From Betaproteobacteria bacterium TMED82 (lineage in GTDB: Bacteria > Pseudomonadota > Gammaproteobacteria > Burkholderiales > Burkholderiaceae_A), in contig NHEJ01000002.1 of assembly GCA_002170395.1 (NCBI GenBank), positions 29,395 through 93,394 of the forward strand: a stretch of DNA of 64,000 bases, written 5' to 3'. Under the pieces are notes generated by a model. It ran no database searches. It was not told where the DNA came from and saw only the letters and a list, made by a program, of their open reading frames with translations. Shown piece by piece: positions 46,300 to 54,961 of the stretch. Numbering within the stretch: the stretch's first letter is position 1; the number at the start of each line of letters is the position of its first letter. The position numbers and the translations under genes were made by a program.

Positions 46300-47230
46300 A
46301 CCCTTTCATGGATTTAAAAAAAGCTGACATTAGCCTATCAGAAATCCTTTCCAGAAATGAATTATTTTCACTGTAGTCAATTATTTTAGGCTGATTAAAT
46401 AAGGTTTTAGCAACAAAATTTACTGATCCATAACCGTCAGATAAGCCCAATTCCAAACTCTTCTCACCCGTATAAATTCGCCCAGAAAAGATTTCTGGAT
46501 TATTACTTAGTTTTTGACCTCTTCCATCCTTAACGGCTGTAATAAAATGATCGTGGATATTATTCAACATTTCTTGCGTCATTTTTTCGTGTTGGTCAAT
46601 TTTTGGTGAAAAAGGATCTAACATCGCTTTATTTTTCCCTGCAGTAAGTAGTCTCCTCTCTACCCCGAGATTTTTAAGTGCTTCAGTAAATCCAAATCCA
46701 TTCACGAGAACTCCAATTGATCCAACGATGCTGGACTTGTTAACATAAATTTCGTCCGCGGCTGATGCTATAAAATATCCTCCAGAGGCAGCGATATCTT
46801 CAACAACTGCAATGATTTTTTTTTCAGGTTTTAATTGCCTCAAACGGATAATTTCATCATATATCATCGCAGATTGAACAGGACTACCTCCTGGAGAATT
46901 TAATCGTAAAATAACTCCAGTAGCTTGGGGCTGATCAAAAACTTTTTTTAAAATTTGATTGACTTTAAAAGCATCAACATCACCATCAACCTGAATAGAT
47001 CCCGTCAAACTTATCATTGCAGTATGTTTTTCTAATGCTGCCCCCATATTCACATTAGTGCTTGGATTATTGAAAATGCCAAACCCAACTATGAACACTG
47101 TTAGAAAAACAATAGACCACCTTACAAAAGACCATCTTCTTGCAGCTCTTTTTTCCTTCAAGTAGTCTTCGACTACATTCTTTATTAATTGATCATTTGT
47201 AAATTTTTCAGACATTTCAACGTTCCTCAA
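46262..47230 (-). CDS. sppA: S49 family signal peptide peptidase (SppA/SohB)
   Basis: An inner-membrane serine protease that degrades cleaved signal peptides. One N-terminal membrane segment (about residues 38-54) is followed by LRLNSPGGSPVQSA and the nucleophile serine in DIAASGGYFIASAADEI. The general-base lysine would lie in the following region. The length of 322 is the short, half-size form typical of betaproteobacteria. Confidence 0.92.
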   Translation of the reverse strand: MRNVEMSEKFTNDQLIKNVVEDYLKEKRAARRWSFVRWSIVFLTVFIVGFGIFNNPSTNVNMGAALEKHTAMISLTGSIQVDGDVDAFKVNQILKKVFDQPQATGVILRLNSPGGSPVQSAMIYDEIIRLRQLKPEKKIIAVVEDIAASGGYFIASAADEIYVNKSSIVGSIGVLVNGFGFTEALKNLGVERRLLTAGKNKAMLDPFSPKIDQHEKMTQEMLNNIHDHFITAVKDGRGQKLSNNPEIFSGRIYTGEKSLELGLSDGYGSVNFVAKTLFNQPKIIDYSENNSFLERISDRLMSAFFKSMKGSISNLVGGYPIQ

Positions 47231-47287
47231 ATAGTTTAAAAAAATTTAGTACAAAGCCACCGATACTGAATTATAAATACTTGCTAG

Positions 47288-48220
47288 TTACCCGGGTACA
47301 CTAATTTTAAAATTATCAGGTATCTCGCTTTCAAATGAAACTCTCTCGCCATTGTAAGAATCGAGAAAACTCAACTTCCAGGAATGTAAAAACATTCTAC
47401 TTGATCGTAAAAGAACTTCATTACTTAAGGTTAAATCATACCTACCGTCTCCTAAAATGGGAAACCCTATACTTTGCAAGTGAACCCTTATTTGATGAGT
47501 TCTTCCAGTGATGGGATCGCATTCGAAAAGATATAGAGAGCCAAATGTTGGCGCATTAAAGCACTTGATCAAATTAACTTTTGTCAGTGCGTATCGGCCA
47601 GAGCTATCAACTCTTACAAATCTGTTCCCTGCTTGGTCATGACTTCTCAAGAGATGCTTTTCAATTTTATTAGGAATGATATTTGTTTTAGTCACTTTTC
47701 TGCAAATCGCTAAATACTTTTTCCTAACTCTGCCCTCCCTCAATTGACGCTGAAAGTCTAACAAAAATGATCTACTTTTCGCTACAACTATTAACCCCGA
47801 GGTTGCTTTGTCAAGCCTGTGCCCCAATTTCAAACTTGGCAGCTTATAAAATGCTCTTAATATTTCAAGTAATCCGGGATTTGCTGCCATTCCACCGTGT
47901 ACAGCCAAACCAGCGGGTTTATTCACTAATAGGAAATCAGTAGTATTTTCAATTATTTTTACAGTTTGCATGATGGAGTGCACTTTTCTAGCATTAAGAC
48001 TATCGGTTTTCGACTTTATTTGTAGTCCCCTCAATGGAGGCACCCTGACATTTTCTCCCCTTTCCAACTTATAACTAGCCTTAACTCGACCACTGTTAAC
48101 CCTTACTTCTCCATTTCTAATCATCCTGTAAATTCGGCTTTTAGGCACATTCCGGACATTCTTTAATAAAAAATTATCTAACCTCTGCCCGACAGAATGT
48201 AAATCAACAATTAAAAGCAT
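47288..48220 (-). CDS. rluC: 23S rRNA pseudouridine synthase RluC
   Basis: The N-terminal S4 RNA-binding domain (RLDNFLLKNVRNVPKSRIYRMIRNGEV) precedes the RluA-family catalytic domain. The catalytic aspartate is in GHRLDKATSGLIV, with GRTHQIRVHLQ near the end. RluC modifies 23S rRNA positions 955, 2504 and 2580 in E. coli. The position beside rne favours RluC over RluD. The length is 310. Confidence 0.93.
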   Translation of the reverse strand: MLLIVDLHSVGQRLDNFLLKNVRNVPKSRIYRMIRNGEVRVNSGRVKASYKLERGENVRVPPLRGLQIKSKTDSLNARKVHSIMQTVKIIENTTDFLLVNKPAGLAVHGGMAANPGLLEILRAFYKLPSLKLGHRLDKATSGLIVVAKSRSFLLDFQRQLREGRVRKKYLAICRKVTKTNIIPNKIEKHLLRSHDQAGNRFVRVDSSGRYALTKVNLIKCFNAPTFGSLYLFECDPITGRTHQIRVHLQSIGFPILGDGRYDLTLSNEVLLRSSRMFLHSWKLSFLDSYNGERVSFESEIPDNFKISVPG

Positions 48221-48613
48221 ACCTTTAGCTGCTACAATGGAAAGTGATGTTTTAAGATTTTATACGAAAACTCGTATTTACTTTTACTGCTCGAAACGAC
48301 AGTGAAACATCAAATTTACATTGTAGAGCATAATTTTGGCTTTACTAAACAATTTACCTACAGAGAGAGTGCTAAATTTTAATCGTGAATATAATACAAA
48401 AATTAAGATGGCTAAGCTTTAAAAATTTCAAGAGATTTTTAAAGCGTTTTGGTTATTTTGGGTACAAGAATTTTCCAAGGTTGGTATGCAGTTTGTTTGA
48501 ATTGACGTTACGCAAATTCTGGTGCACAAAAACTATTTTAATTATTTCGGAAATAAGTATTCATTCTCTCCAGCAGCATGCAAGATCATGCAAAAATTTT
48601 TGGAGATTTATTT
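48221..48613 (+). promoter_or_regulatory. Long leader / intergenic region of rne
   Basis: These 393 bases between the divergent rluC and rne hold no gene I support; the track ORF 48385-48696 overlaps rne and has no family match. The stretch should contain the rne promoter and 5' untranslated region. E. coli rne has a long leader through which RNase E controls its own mRNA, and the structured elements here suggest the same. A short GCATG-CAAGAT-CATGC hairpin (48576-48591) and a GGAG site (48602-48605) precede the start. Confidence 0.7.
48416..48445 (+). promoter_or_regulatory. Perfect 11-bp hairpin in the rne leader
   Basis: GCTTTAAAAAT (48416-48426), loop TTCAAGAG, then ATTTTTAAAGC (48435-48445) form an uninterrupted 11-bp stem. 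There is no U-run directly after it (GTTTTGG follows), so it is not a standard terminator. It is a candidate recognition or cleavage structure for RNase E autoregulation. Confidence 0.75.
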
Positions 48614-51076
48614 ATGAAACGAATGTTATTCAATGCCACCCATTCGGAGGAACTACGTGTTGCTACAGTGGATGGCCAAAAGCTTGTAAATTTTGATATT
48701 GAGGTCGCCGGAAAAGAACAAAAAAAAGGAAATATTTATAAGGGAGTTGTTACCAGGATAGAGCCAAGCCTTGAAGCGTGTTTCGTGAATTACGGTGAGG
48801 AGAGACATGGGTTCCTTCCTTTTAAAGAGATCTCAAGAGAACTACTAAATCAACATGCTACCCAAAAAGCCGATTTCAAAGTTAAAAACCCTTTGAACGA
48901 AGGGGCTGAAATTTTGGTTCAAGTTGAAAAAGAGGAAAGAGGAAATAAAGGAGCTGCACTCACAACTCTAATCTCTCTCGCTGGAAGGTATTTAGTACTA
49001 ATGCCTAATAATTCAAAGGGCGGCGGAATTTCAAGAAGGATTGAGGGAGAGGAAAGACAGGAGTTAAAAGAGGTTCTAGCTAAACTAAATTGTCCAGGTG
49101 GTATGAGCTTAATAGCTCGAACTGCTGGTATCGGTAGAAATGTAGAGGAATTAAATTGGGATCTAGCTTACCTTCTGCAACTGTGGAATGCCATCAGTGG
49201 TGCTAAAGCACTTCAGCCAGGCGCATTCTTAATTTACCAAGAATCAAGTTTAGTAATAAGAGCAATACGTGACTACTTTAATCCAGATGTAGGTGAGGTT
49301 TTAATAGATACAGACCAAATATTTGAACAAGCTCACCAATTTATGCAGCACGTGATGCCTGATATGGAACCTAGGGTTAAGCGTTACAGCGATGTTGTTC
49401 CTCTTTACTCTCGTTTTCAAATTGAGCATCAAATAGAAACAGCCTACTCCAGAGTAGTGCAGCTCTCTTTGGGTGGGTCTATTGTTATTGATCATTCGGA
49501 AGCGTTAGTAGCAATTGATGTAAACTCCGCGAGAGCTACAAAGGGAGCTGATATAGAAGAAACAGCTTTCCGCACAAATATTGATGCTGCTGAGGAAATT
49601 GGAAGGCAACTTAGATTGAGAGATCTCGGCGGATTGATCGTAATAGATTTTATTGATATGGAATTAGCAAAGAACCAAAGGGAGGTTGAGCAAAAACTGA
49701 AAGATGCATTAGCCATCGATCGAGCGAGAGTCCAAATGGGGAAAATTTCAAGATTTGGACTGATGGAGTTGTCCAGACAAAGATTAAAACCGGCACTTAA
49801 TGAAGGTTCACACATTACATGTAAAAGGTGTAATGGGATAGGAGTTATCCGTGATATAAACTCGAGTGCCTTGCACATTTTGAGAATAATTCAAGATGAA
49901 GCAATGAAAGACGGTACCTCAGCTATACACGTCCAAGTGCCAATTGAGGTTGCTACTTTTTTGCTCAATGAAAAAAGGGGAGATTTAACTACACTTGAGG
50001 CAAGGCTAAAAGTTACTCTTGTACTGATTCCAAATAAATATCTGGAAACCCCCAATTACAAAATTGATAGGCTAAAATACGATGAGCAAAAAAATGACGA
50101 AAATACACCAAGCTACGAACTCACAGAAAATTTTGCGAAGGAAAATAGAGGATATAATGACAATACATCATTGAGGGAAAATCAAAAAGCGATCATTAAA
50201 GGAATTTCTCCAGCTAAACCAGCACCTAGGTCCAATAAAGAAAAAAAGAAATTTACTTTCTTTAAGGTTTTGAAAAGTCTTTTCAGTAGAGTATTGGGCA
50301 CTTCAAATAAGAACTCAAAAGCTGGGGCTAATACAAGAAAAAGAGTCAATAAAAGATTTAATAAAGGGGTAAAGCAATCCTTACACAAAAGAGACACAAG
50401 AGTTAAGGATGCCCGGAAAGTGGCAAAACCAGAGTATTCCATAAATTCAAATAATAAGGAGAAAAGTGATCGCCATAAGAAAAAAATCAACGAAAATAGC
50501 AAAAAGCAAGCAGAGTCTGCTAGAGCATCGCACGTTCAAAAGGCTAAGGAAAATATTAAAGAAAATGATGGCCGATCTCAGCGTAATGATGCAGAAAAGA
50601 CTAAAAGAAAGAAGAAAAAACAAAGTCAAAAATTCGATAATAAACTGGTGGATAAAGCCAGTCTCGAAGTTTCTGTGAAATCTGAAGTGCCAAATTCAGA
50701 GCCAGTTGGATCTGCCTCGGTAGAAAAGGACAAGGATATACCTAGCCCAACCATTACTCACGATGAAAAAGTGAGCGTTGAGATACAGAAGACTAATTCA
50801 AGTGGGGCTAAGAAAAAGGAAGGTAACTCTTATAATCGCCAGGATAAATCTGTGCGGCAGGTAAAGCCAATAAATACATCTGAATTACAAGAAACCATTA
50901 AATCTGCTGGATTAAATTGGGTGGAAACCGATCCAGTAAAAAAAGCAACTAATTTGGCTGGTGCTGGTCAAAAGAAAAGCTTGGGCCGTGTAATGGCGAG
51001 GAAAAATGGCGAGAAAGACCGAGGGGAAGACAATTTAATACTAGTCGAGACGAAGAACAGGCAAAATGAAAACTAA
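48614..51076 (+). CDS. rne: Ribonuclease E
   Basis: The main endonuclease of mRNA decay and rRNA processing. ATG 48614 gives MKRMLFNATHSEELRVA, the usual start, with GGAG nine bases upstream; the track start at 48578 is too early. The S1 domain spans about residues 36-125. Catalytic aspartates lie in VAIDVNSARATK and VIDFIDME. The zinc-link CKRC is near residue 400. The C-terminal ~320 residues are lysine- and glutamate-rich and disordered, as expected for a degradosome scaffold. The total length of 820 is shorter than E. coli RNase E. Confidence 0.95.
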   Translation: MKRMLFNATHSEELRVATVDGQKLVNFDIEVAGKEQKKGNIYKGVVTRIEPSLEACFVNYGEERHGFLPFKEISRELLNQHATQKADFKVKNPLNEGAEILVQVEKEERGNKGAALTTLISLAGRYLVLMPNNSKGGGISRRIEGEERQELKEVLAKLNCPGGMSLIARTAGIGRNVEELNWDLAYLLQLWNAISGAKALQPGAFLIYQESSLVIRAIRDYFNPDVGEVLIDTDQIFEQAHQFMQHVMPDMEPRVKRYSDVVPLYSRFQIEHQIETAYSRVVQLSLGGSIVIDHSEALVAIDVNSARATKGADIEETAFRTNIDAAEEIGRQLRLRDLGGLIVIDFIDMELAKNQREVEQKLKDALAIDRARVQMGKISRFGLMELSRQRLKPALNEGSHITCKRCNGIGVIRDINSSALHILRIIQDEAMKDGTSAIHVQVPIEVATFLLNEKRGDLTTLEARLKVTLVLIPNKYLETPNYKIDRLKYDEQKNDENTPSYELTENFAKENRGYNDNTSLRENQKAIIKGISPAKPAPRSNKEKKKFTFFKVLKSLFSRVLGTSNKNSKAGANTRKRVNKRFNKGVKQSLHKRDTRVKDARKVAKPEYSINSNNKEKSDRHKKKINENSKKQAESARASHVQKAKENIKENDGRSQRNDAEKTKRKKKKQSQKFDNKLVDKASLEVSVKSEVPNSEPVGSASVEKDKDIPSPTITHDEKVSVEIQKTNSSGAKKKEGNSYNRQDKSVRQVKPINTSELQETIKSAGLNWVETDPVKKATNLAGAGQKKSLGRVMARKNGEKDRGEDNLILVETKNRQNEN

Positions 51077-51091
51077 AAAAGTTTAATTCTT

Positions 51092-52138
51092 ATGAAAATG
51101 AACACTGTAACGGATTTAAAAAAAAGGGCAATCACAGATTTAAGAATATCTCTCACTGATAGATGCAATTTCCGTTGCACCTACTGTATGCCAAAAAAGG
51201 TTTTCAATTCCAGTTATAAGTTTTTACGACCAACCGATTTACTTACTTTCGAGGAGATTCATTTGATCGCAAAGACACTGGTGAAAATGGGCGTGAAAAA
51301 AATTCGTTTAACTGGTGGTGAACCACTTATGAGGAAAAATATTGGAGTTTTAATCAGCATGTTAAAACAATTATCGTGTAATGATAATTCTCCAGTTGAA
51401 GTTTCACTCACTACAAACGGGGTTATTTTGAAAGAAAAAGTCAGCGACTTATTGTCGGTTGGCCTTGATAGAATAACTGTGAGTTTGGACTCGATAGATA
51501 AAGCTATTTTTCAACAAATGAGTGATACCAAACATTCTCCAGAAACTGTGTTAGATGCGATTGAAGAGGCTAGGAGAATCGGAATGGAAGTAAAAATAAA
51601 CACAGTAGTGAAAAAAGGGGTGAATGACAGCCAAATAATCCCAATTGCCAGTTACTTCAAGCGCTTAGGTATTACAGTTAGATTTATTGAATTTATGGAT
51701 GTAGGGTCCGTCAACTCATGGCAAATGAGTCATGTTTTACCCTCCAAAAGAATTGTCAGTATTTTGGATAAAGAATTTGGCGTCAATTACTGTGGTAGAA
51801 ATTCTAAGAATGAGGTCTCGGAAGTCTGGTCATATAAGGATGAATCTTCCAAATTTGGTACGATTTCGTCTGTCACTAAACCTTTTTGTGGAAATTGCAC
51901 CCGTTTGAGAATATCCTCTGAAGGCATGTTACACACTTGTCTTTTTTCTACAAAGGGCCATGATTTAAAACCATTTGTTAAAAAGAGCTCAGAACTAAGC
52001 GGTCAAGGAAACCTGCAGACGTTTCTATCTCAAATTTGGTCACTTAGAAATGATCAGTATTCCATGAATAGATTGTCTGGCATTGAAGGGTCTGCAATTA
52101 ATGAAAAGCGTATAGAAATGAGTTACATTGGTGGGTGA
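51092..52138 (+). CDS. moaA: GTP 3',8-cyclase MoaA
   Basis: A radical-SAM enzyme for the first step of molybdenum cofactor synthesis. The N-terminal cluster motif DRCNFRCTYCMP (CxxxCxxC) and the C-terminal cluster cysteines PFCGNCTRLR, with a third cysteine in LHTCLF, are intact. The protein ends in the required Gly-Gly (SYIGG). The length is 348. It follows rne by 15 bases, a Burkholderiales-type order, and complements mobA and fdhD at the window start. Confidence 0.97.
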   Translation: MKMNTVTDLKKRAITDLRISLTDRCNFRCTYCMPKKVFNSSYKFLRPTDLLTFEEIHLIAKTLVKMGVKKIRLTGGEPLMRKNIGVLISMLKQLSCNDNSPVEVSLTTNGVILKEKVSDLLSVGLDRITVSLDSIDKAIFQQMSDTKHSPETVLDAIEEARRIGMEVKINTVVKKGVNDSQIIPIASYFKRLGITVRFIEFMDVGSVNSWQMSHVLPSKRIVSILDKEFGVNYCGRNSKNEVSEVWSYKDESSKFGTISSVTKPFCGNCTRLRISSEGMLHTCLFSTKGHDLKPFVKKSSELSGQGNLQTFLSQIWSLRNDQYSMNRLSGIEGSAINEKRIEMSYIGG

Positions 52139-52145
52139 ACAGAAC

Positions 52146-52490
52146 CTATTGCCTCCTTTTAACGTTTAGCGGGCTAGGTAGAGAAGCAAAATAGTTTGCT
52201 AGTCCTAACATTTCCGATTTAGAAAGTGTTCCCGCAATGCCAGCCATCACCGCGTTTTTTCTAGCCCCTGACTTATAATCCATTAACGCTTGATTTAAAT
52301 AATCAGCGTGTTGCCCTGCTAATATTGGGTATGATGGTAAAACAGCATTGACTCCATCCTTCCCGTGGCAGGCCGCACACACTTGATTAGCTTTATCTTT
52401 TGCTTCCTCTACAGAAAGAGAGTAAGCCAATTGACAAAAAACCAAACAAGGGAAAATTGCACAAAACTTAAGGGTAATTCTAATTAGCAT
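52146..52490 (-). CDS. Monoheme cytochrome c (c4/c5-like)
   Basis: A 114-residue exported cytochrome with an N-terminal signal (about residues 1-24), a heme motif CAACHG near residue 37 and the axial methionine region AGIAGTLSKSEMLGLANYFASLPS. The pattern resembles one half of a diheme cytochrome c4. It follows a second monoheme cytochrome on the same strand, 17 bases away. Such proteins carry electrons to terminal oxidases; the partner is not shown. Confidence 0.88.
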   Translation of the reverse strand: MLIRITLKFCAIFPCLVFCQLAYSLSVEEAKDKANQVCAACHGKDGVNAVLPSYPILAGQHADYLNQALMDYKSGARKNAVMAGIAGTLSKSEMLGLANYFASLPSPLNVKRRQ

Positions 52491-52507
52491 TATTTATTCT
52501 CCATTAA

Positions 52508-52885
52508 CTATCTAAGGCTACTGTAGTACAAAGCAACGTCTTTCATATCCTTCTCTGACATGGAACCCGCCACTGCTTGCATACTTGGATGACTTCGCTC
52601 TCCAGCCTTGTAAGCCTTCAAAGCTGAGACTATGTACTGGCTACTTTGACCAGCAATCATTGGAACTCTGTAGGTTTTTGGAAATGCTGTTTTATAGTTA
52701 GGAATACCATGGCAACCAACACACATTGATACTTTTTTTCTTCCCGCCTCGAGGCTACCTTTACTTTCAGCAATACATAAACCAGGCAAACCAATAGCCC
52801 AAATTGAAACGAGAGTACCAACTTTCTTCAGGAAATAAAACTTAATAGAACTATTTAAGTACTTCACTATTTTCTCCGTTAGCAT
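52508..52885 (-). CDS. Monoheme cytochrome c (c4/c5-like), second copy
   Basis: The start ATG 52885 gives 125 residues with a hydrophobic signal segment and heme motif CVGCHG near residue 63. The axial methionine stretch is MQAVAGSMSEKDMKDVALYYSS. The track start at 52927 would overlap the htpG end and is not needed. With the next gene it forms a tandem pair like a split cytochrome c4. Confidence 0.88.
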   Translation of the reverse strand: MLTEKIVKYLNSSIKFYFLKKVGTLVSIWAIGLPGLCIAESKGSLEAGRKKVSMCVGCHGIPNYKTAFPKTYRVPMIAGQSSQYIVSALKAYKAGERSHPSMQAVAGSMSEKDMKDVALYYSSLR

Positions 52886-52907
52886 AAATGTACCCTTATT
52901 ATAAACT

Positions 52908-54902
52908 TTATCTTTTAGACAAGCCATCTAGTAGAAACCCATTAAGCCTCTTCACAAATAATGTAGGGTTATCCGGTTGCCCTCCCTCCGATAATAATGC
53001 CTGATCGAACAGTAAAAGTACCAAATCACTAAAAACAGTTGATATCTCTTGCTCCACTTTTTTCCCGTCAGACCCGACAATTTTACTAGTTTCGTCATCA
53101 GCTCTAGCTACAAGAGCCTCCACCAATGGATGTTTGCTATTCAATTCGAGAATAGGTTTCCTTTCCGGGGCCTTTTGACCGGCGGACTTCAATAATCTTT
53201 CTAAATGCCCACTTACGTCATTCTCATCAGAAATAAGGCAGCACGCTGAGTCAGTTAATCTTTTTGAAATTTTAACATCCTTAACTTTGTCACCTAAAAC
53301 TACCTTAGCTTTGACTAAAAGTGGCTCTAGTTGTTTATCAGTTAACCGTTTTTTCTCAGCAGTTTCATTTTCGTCTTCAGAATCTACCTTATCAAGATCG
53401 ATACTTCCCTTAGTTATTGATTGAAAATGCTTTCCCTCAAACTCAGTAACAAAATTTAGCACCCACTCGTCAACTCTATCAACAAGCAACAAAACTTCAA
53501 TACCTTTTTGATTGAATATTTCCAAATGAGGGCTAGATAAAACGGAAGCTATAGTCTCCCCAGTGATTAGAAAGATTTTTTCTTGCCCAGATTTCATCCT
53601 TGCTACATAATCCTGTAAAGATGTGAGTTCATTATTCTTTCCAAAAGTACTCCTAAACCTCACAAGACTCAAAAGCCTATCTTTATTAGTAAAATCTTCT
53701 CCAAAACCCTCTTTCAAACATTGTCCAAACTCATTCCAAAATGAAAGATATTTTTCGGGATCATTTTTTGAAATCTCTGCCAACAAAGCTAATATTCTTT
53801 TAGCACAGCCCTCTCTTATGGCCTTTACATCTCGACTTTCCTGAAGAATTTCGCGAGAAACATTCAAAGGCAAGTCATTGGAATCAACAACCCCACCCAC
53901 AAATCTTAAGTAATTTGGCAAAAGTTGCTCAGCGTCGTCCATTATGAAGACTCTCTTGATATAAAGCTTTAATCCATGACGCTGTTGCCTATCGTAGAGA
54001 TCAAAAGGAGCTTTTCCTGGAATGAAAAGTAGCTGGGTATATTCTGTCCGACCTTCAACCTTGTTATGCGAATAAGCAAATGATTTCTCATTGCCGCCAG
54101 AAAAAGTTTTAAAAAAGTCTTCATATTGCTCTTCAGTGATTTGCTGTTTAGCTCTGGTCCAAATAGCAGATGCTTTATTGACTTGCTCAAGCTCATCTTG
54201 CTCTACATAAATAGATTTTTTTTCATCCCAAGTTCTTTTTTTCATCATTATTGGAATGGCAATATGGTCTGAATATTTTGCAATGATCTCTTGGAGTTTC
54301 CAGTGAGATAGCAAATCGTCATGAGCACTTTCCTCCCCATTTTTGGATGCCGCCGATTCCGAACGTAAAAAAAGTGTAATTTCTGTACCTCTTGATTTCT
54401 TGGTGAGCGATTCAATGCTGAACCCTCCAACCCCGTTAGATTCCCAACATACACCATCACTCGGTGGCAAACCAGCTCTCCGTGTTTTAACAATGACTTT
54501 TTCCGCAACGATAAAACAGGAATAAAACCCAACTCCAAACTGACCTATCAGAGCAGAATCTCTGGCCGCATCACCAGATAATTTACCAAAAAATTCTTTT
54601 GTACCCGACTTAGCGATCGTCCCAAGATTGGCAATAATCTCATCCTTGCTCATCCCAACACCATTATCAATAACTTTGATCGTCCTTGCTTTCTCATCAT
54701 ATTCGACTAAGATCTTCATAGTAGAATCCTTCTCAAATAATGAATCGTCGGCTAATGATTCAACTCTAAGTTTATCGCATGCATCAGAACTATTTGAAAT
54801 AAGCTCCCGTAAAAAAATGTCACGATTACTGTAAAGCGAATGAATCATGAGATTTAACAACTGACTGACTTCCGTTTGAAACTCCAAAGATTCTTTTGAC
54901 AT
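52908..54902 (-). CDS. htpG: Chaperone HtpG (Hsp90 family)
   Basis: An ATP-dependent chaperone of 664 residues. The N-terminal ATPase shows RELISNSSDACDKLR, KVIDNGVGMSKDEI and GQFGVGFYSCF (lid/GHKL motifs). The middle domain includes PLNVSREILQESRDVKAI with the catalytic arginine. The C-terminal dimerisation part ends LDGLSKR without a eukaryotic tail. It lies between the cytochromes and parC. Confidence 0.97.
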   Translation of the reverse strand: MSKESLEFQTEVSQLLNLMIHSLYSNRDIFLRELISNSSDACDKLRVESLADDSLFEKDSTMKILVEYDEKARTIKVIDNGVGMSKDEIIANLGTIAKSGTKEFFGKLSGDAARDSALIGQFGVGFYSCFIVAEKVIVKTRRAGLPPSDGVCWESNGVGGFSIESLTKKSRGTEITLFLRSESAASKNGEESAHDDLLSHWKLQEIIAKYSDHIAIPIMMKKRTWDEKKSIYVEQDELEQVNKASAIWTRAKQQITEEQYEDFFKTFSGGNEKSFAYSHNKVEGRTEYTQLLFIPGKAPFDLYDRQQRHGLKLYIKRVFIMDDAEQLLPNYLRFVGGVVDSNDLPLNVSREILQESRDVKAIREGCAKRILALLAEISKNDPEKYLSFWNEFGQCLKEGFGEDFTNKDRLLSLVRFRSTFGKNNELTSLQDYVARMKSGQEKIFLITGETIASVLSSPHLEIFNQKGIEVLLLVDRVDEWVLNFVTEFEGKHFQSITKGSIDLDKVDSEDENETAEKKRLTDKQLEPLLVKAKVVLGDKVKDVKISKRLTDSACCLISDENDVSGHLERLLKSAGQKAPERKPILELNSKHPLVEALVARADDETSKIVGSDGKKVEQEISTVFSDLVLLLFDQALLSEGGQPDNPTLFVKRLNGFLLDGLSKR

Positions 54903-54961
54903 TAACCCCCCCGATAAACAAAATTATACTAATTTAACAGGTTGAGTCATTAAGCTGAATT

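Noticed and set aside
48385-48696. 103-residue ORF upstream of rne
   Set aside because: It overlaps the start of rne in another frame and covers the leader hairpin; its composition shows no family likeness.
50182-50502. Minus-strand leucine/phenylalanine-rich ORFs in rne
   Set aside because: They are the complement of the lysine-rich RNase E tail and have no independent support.
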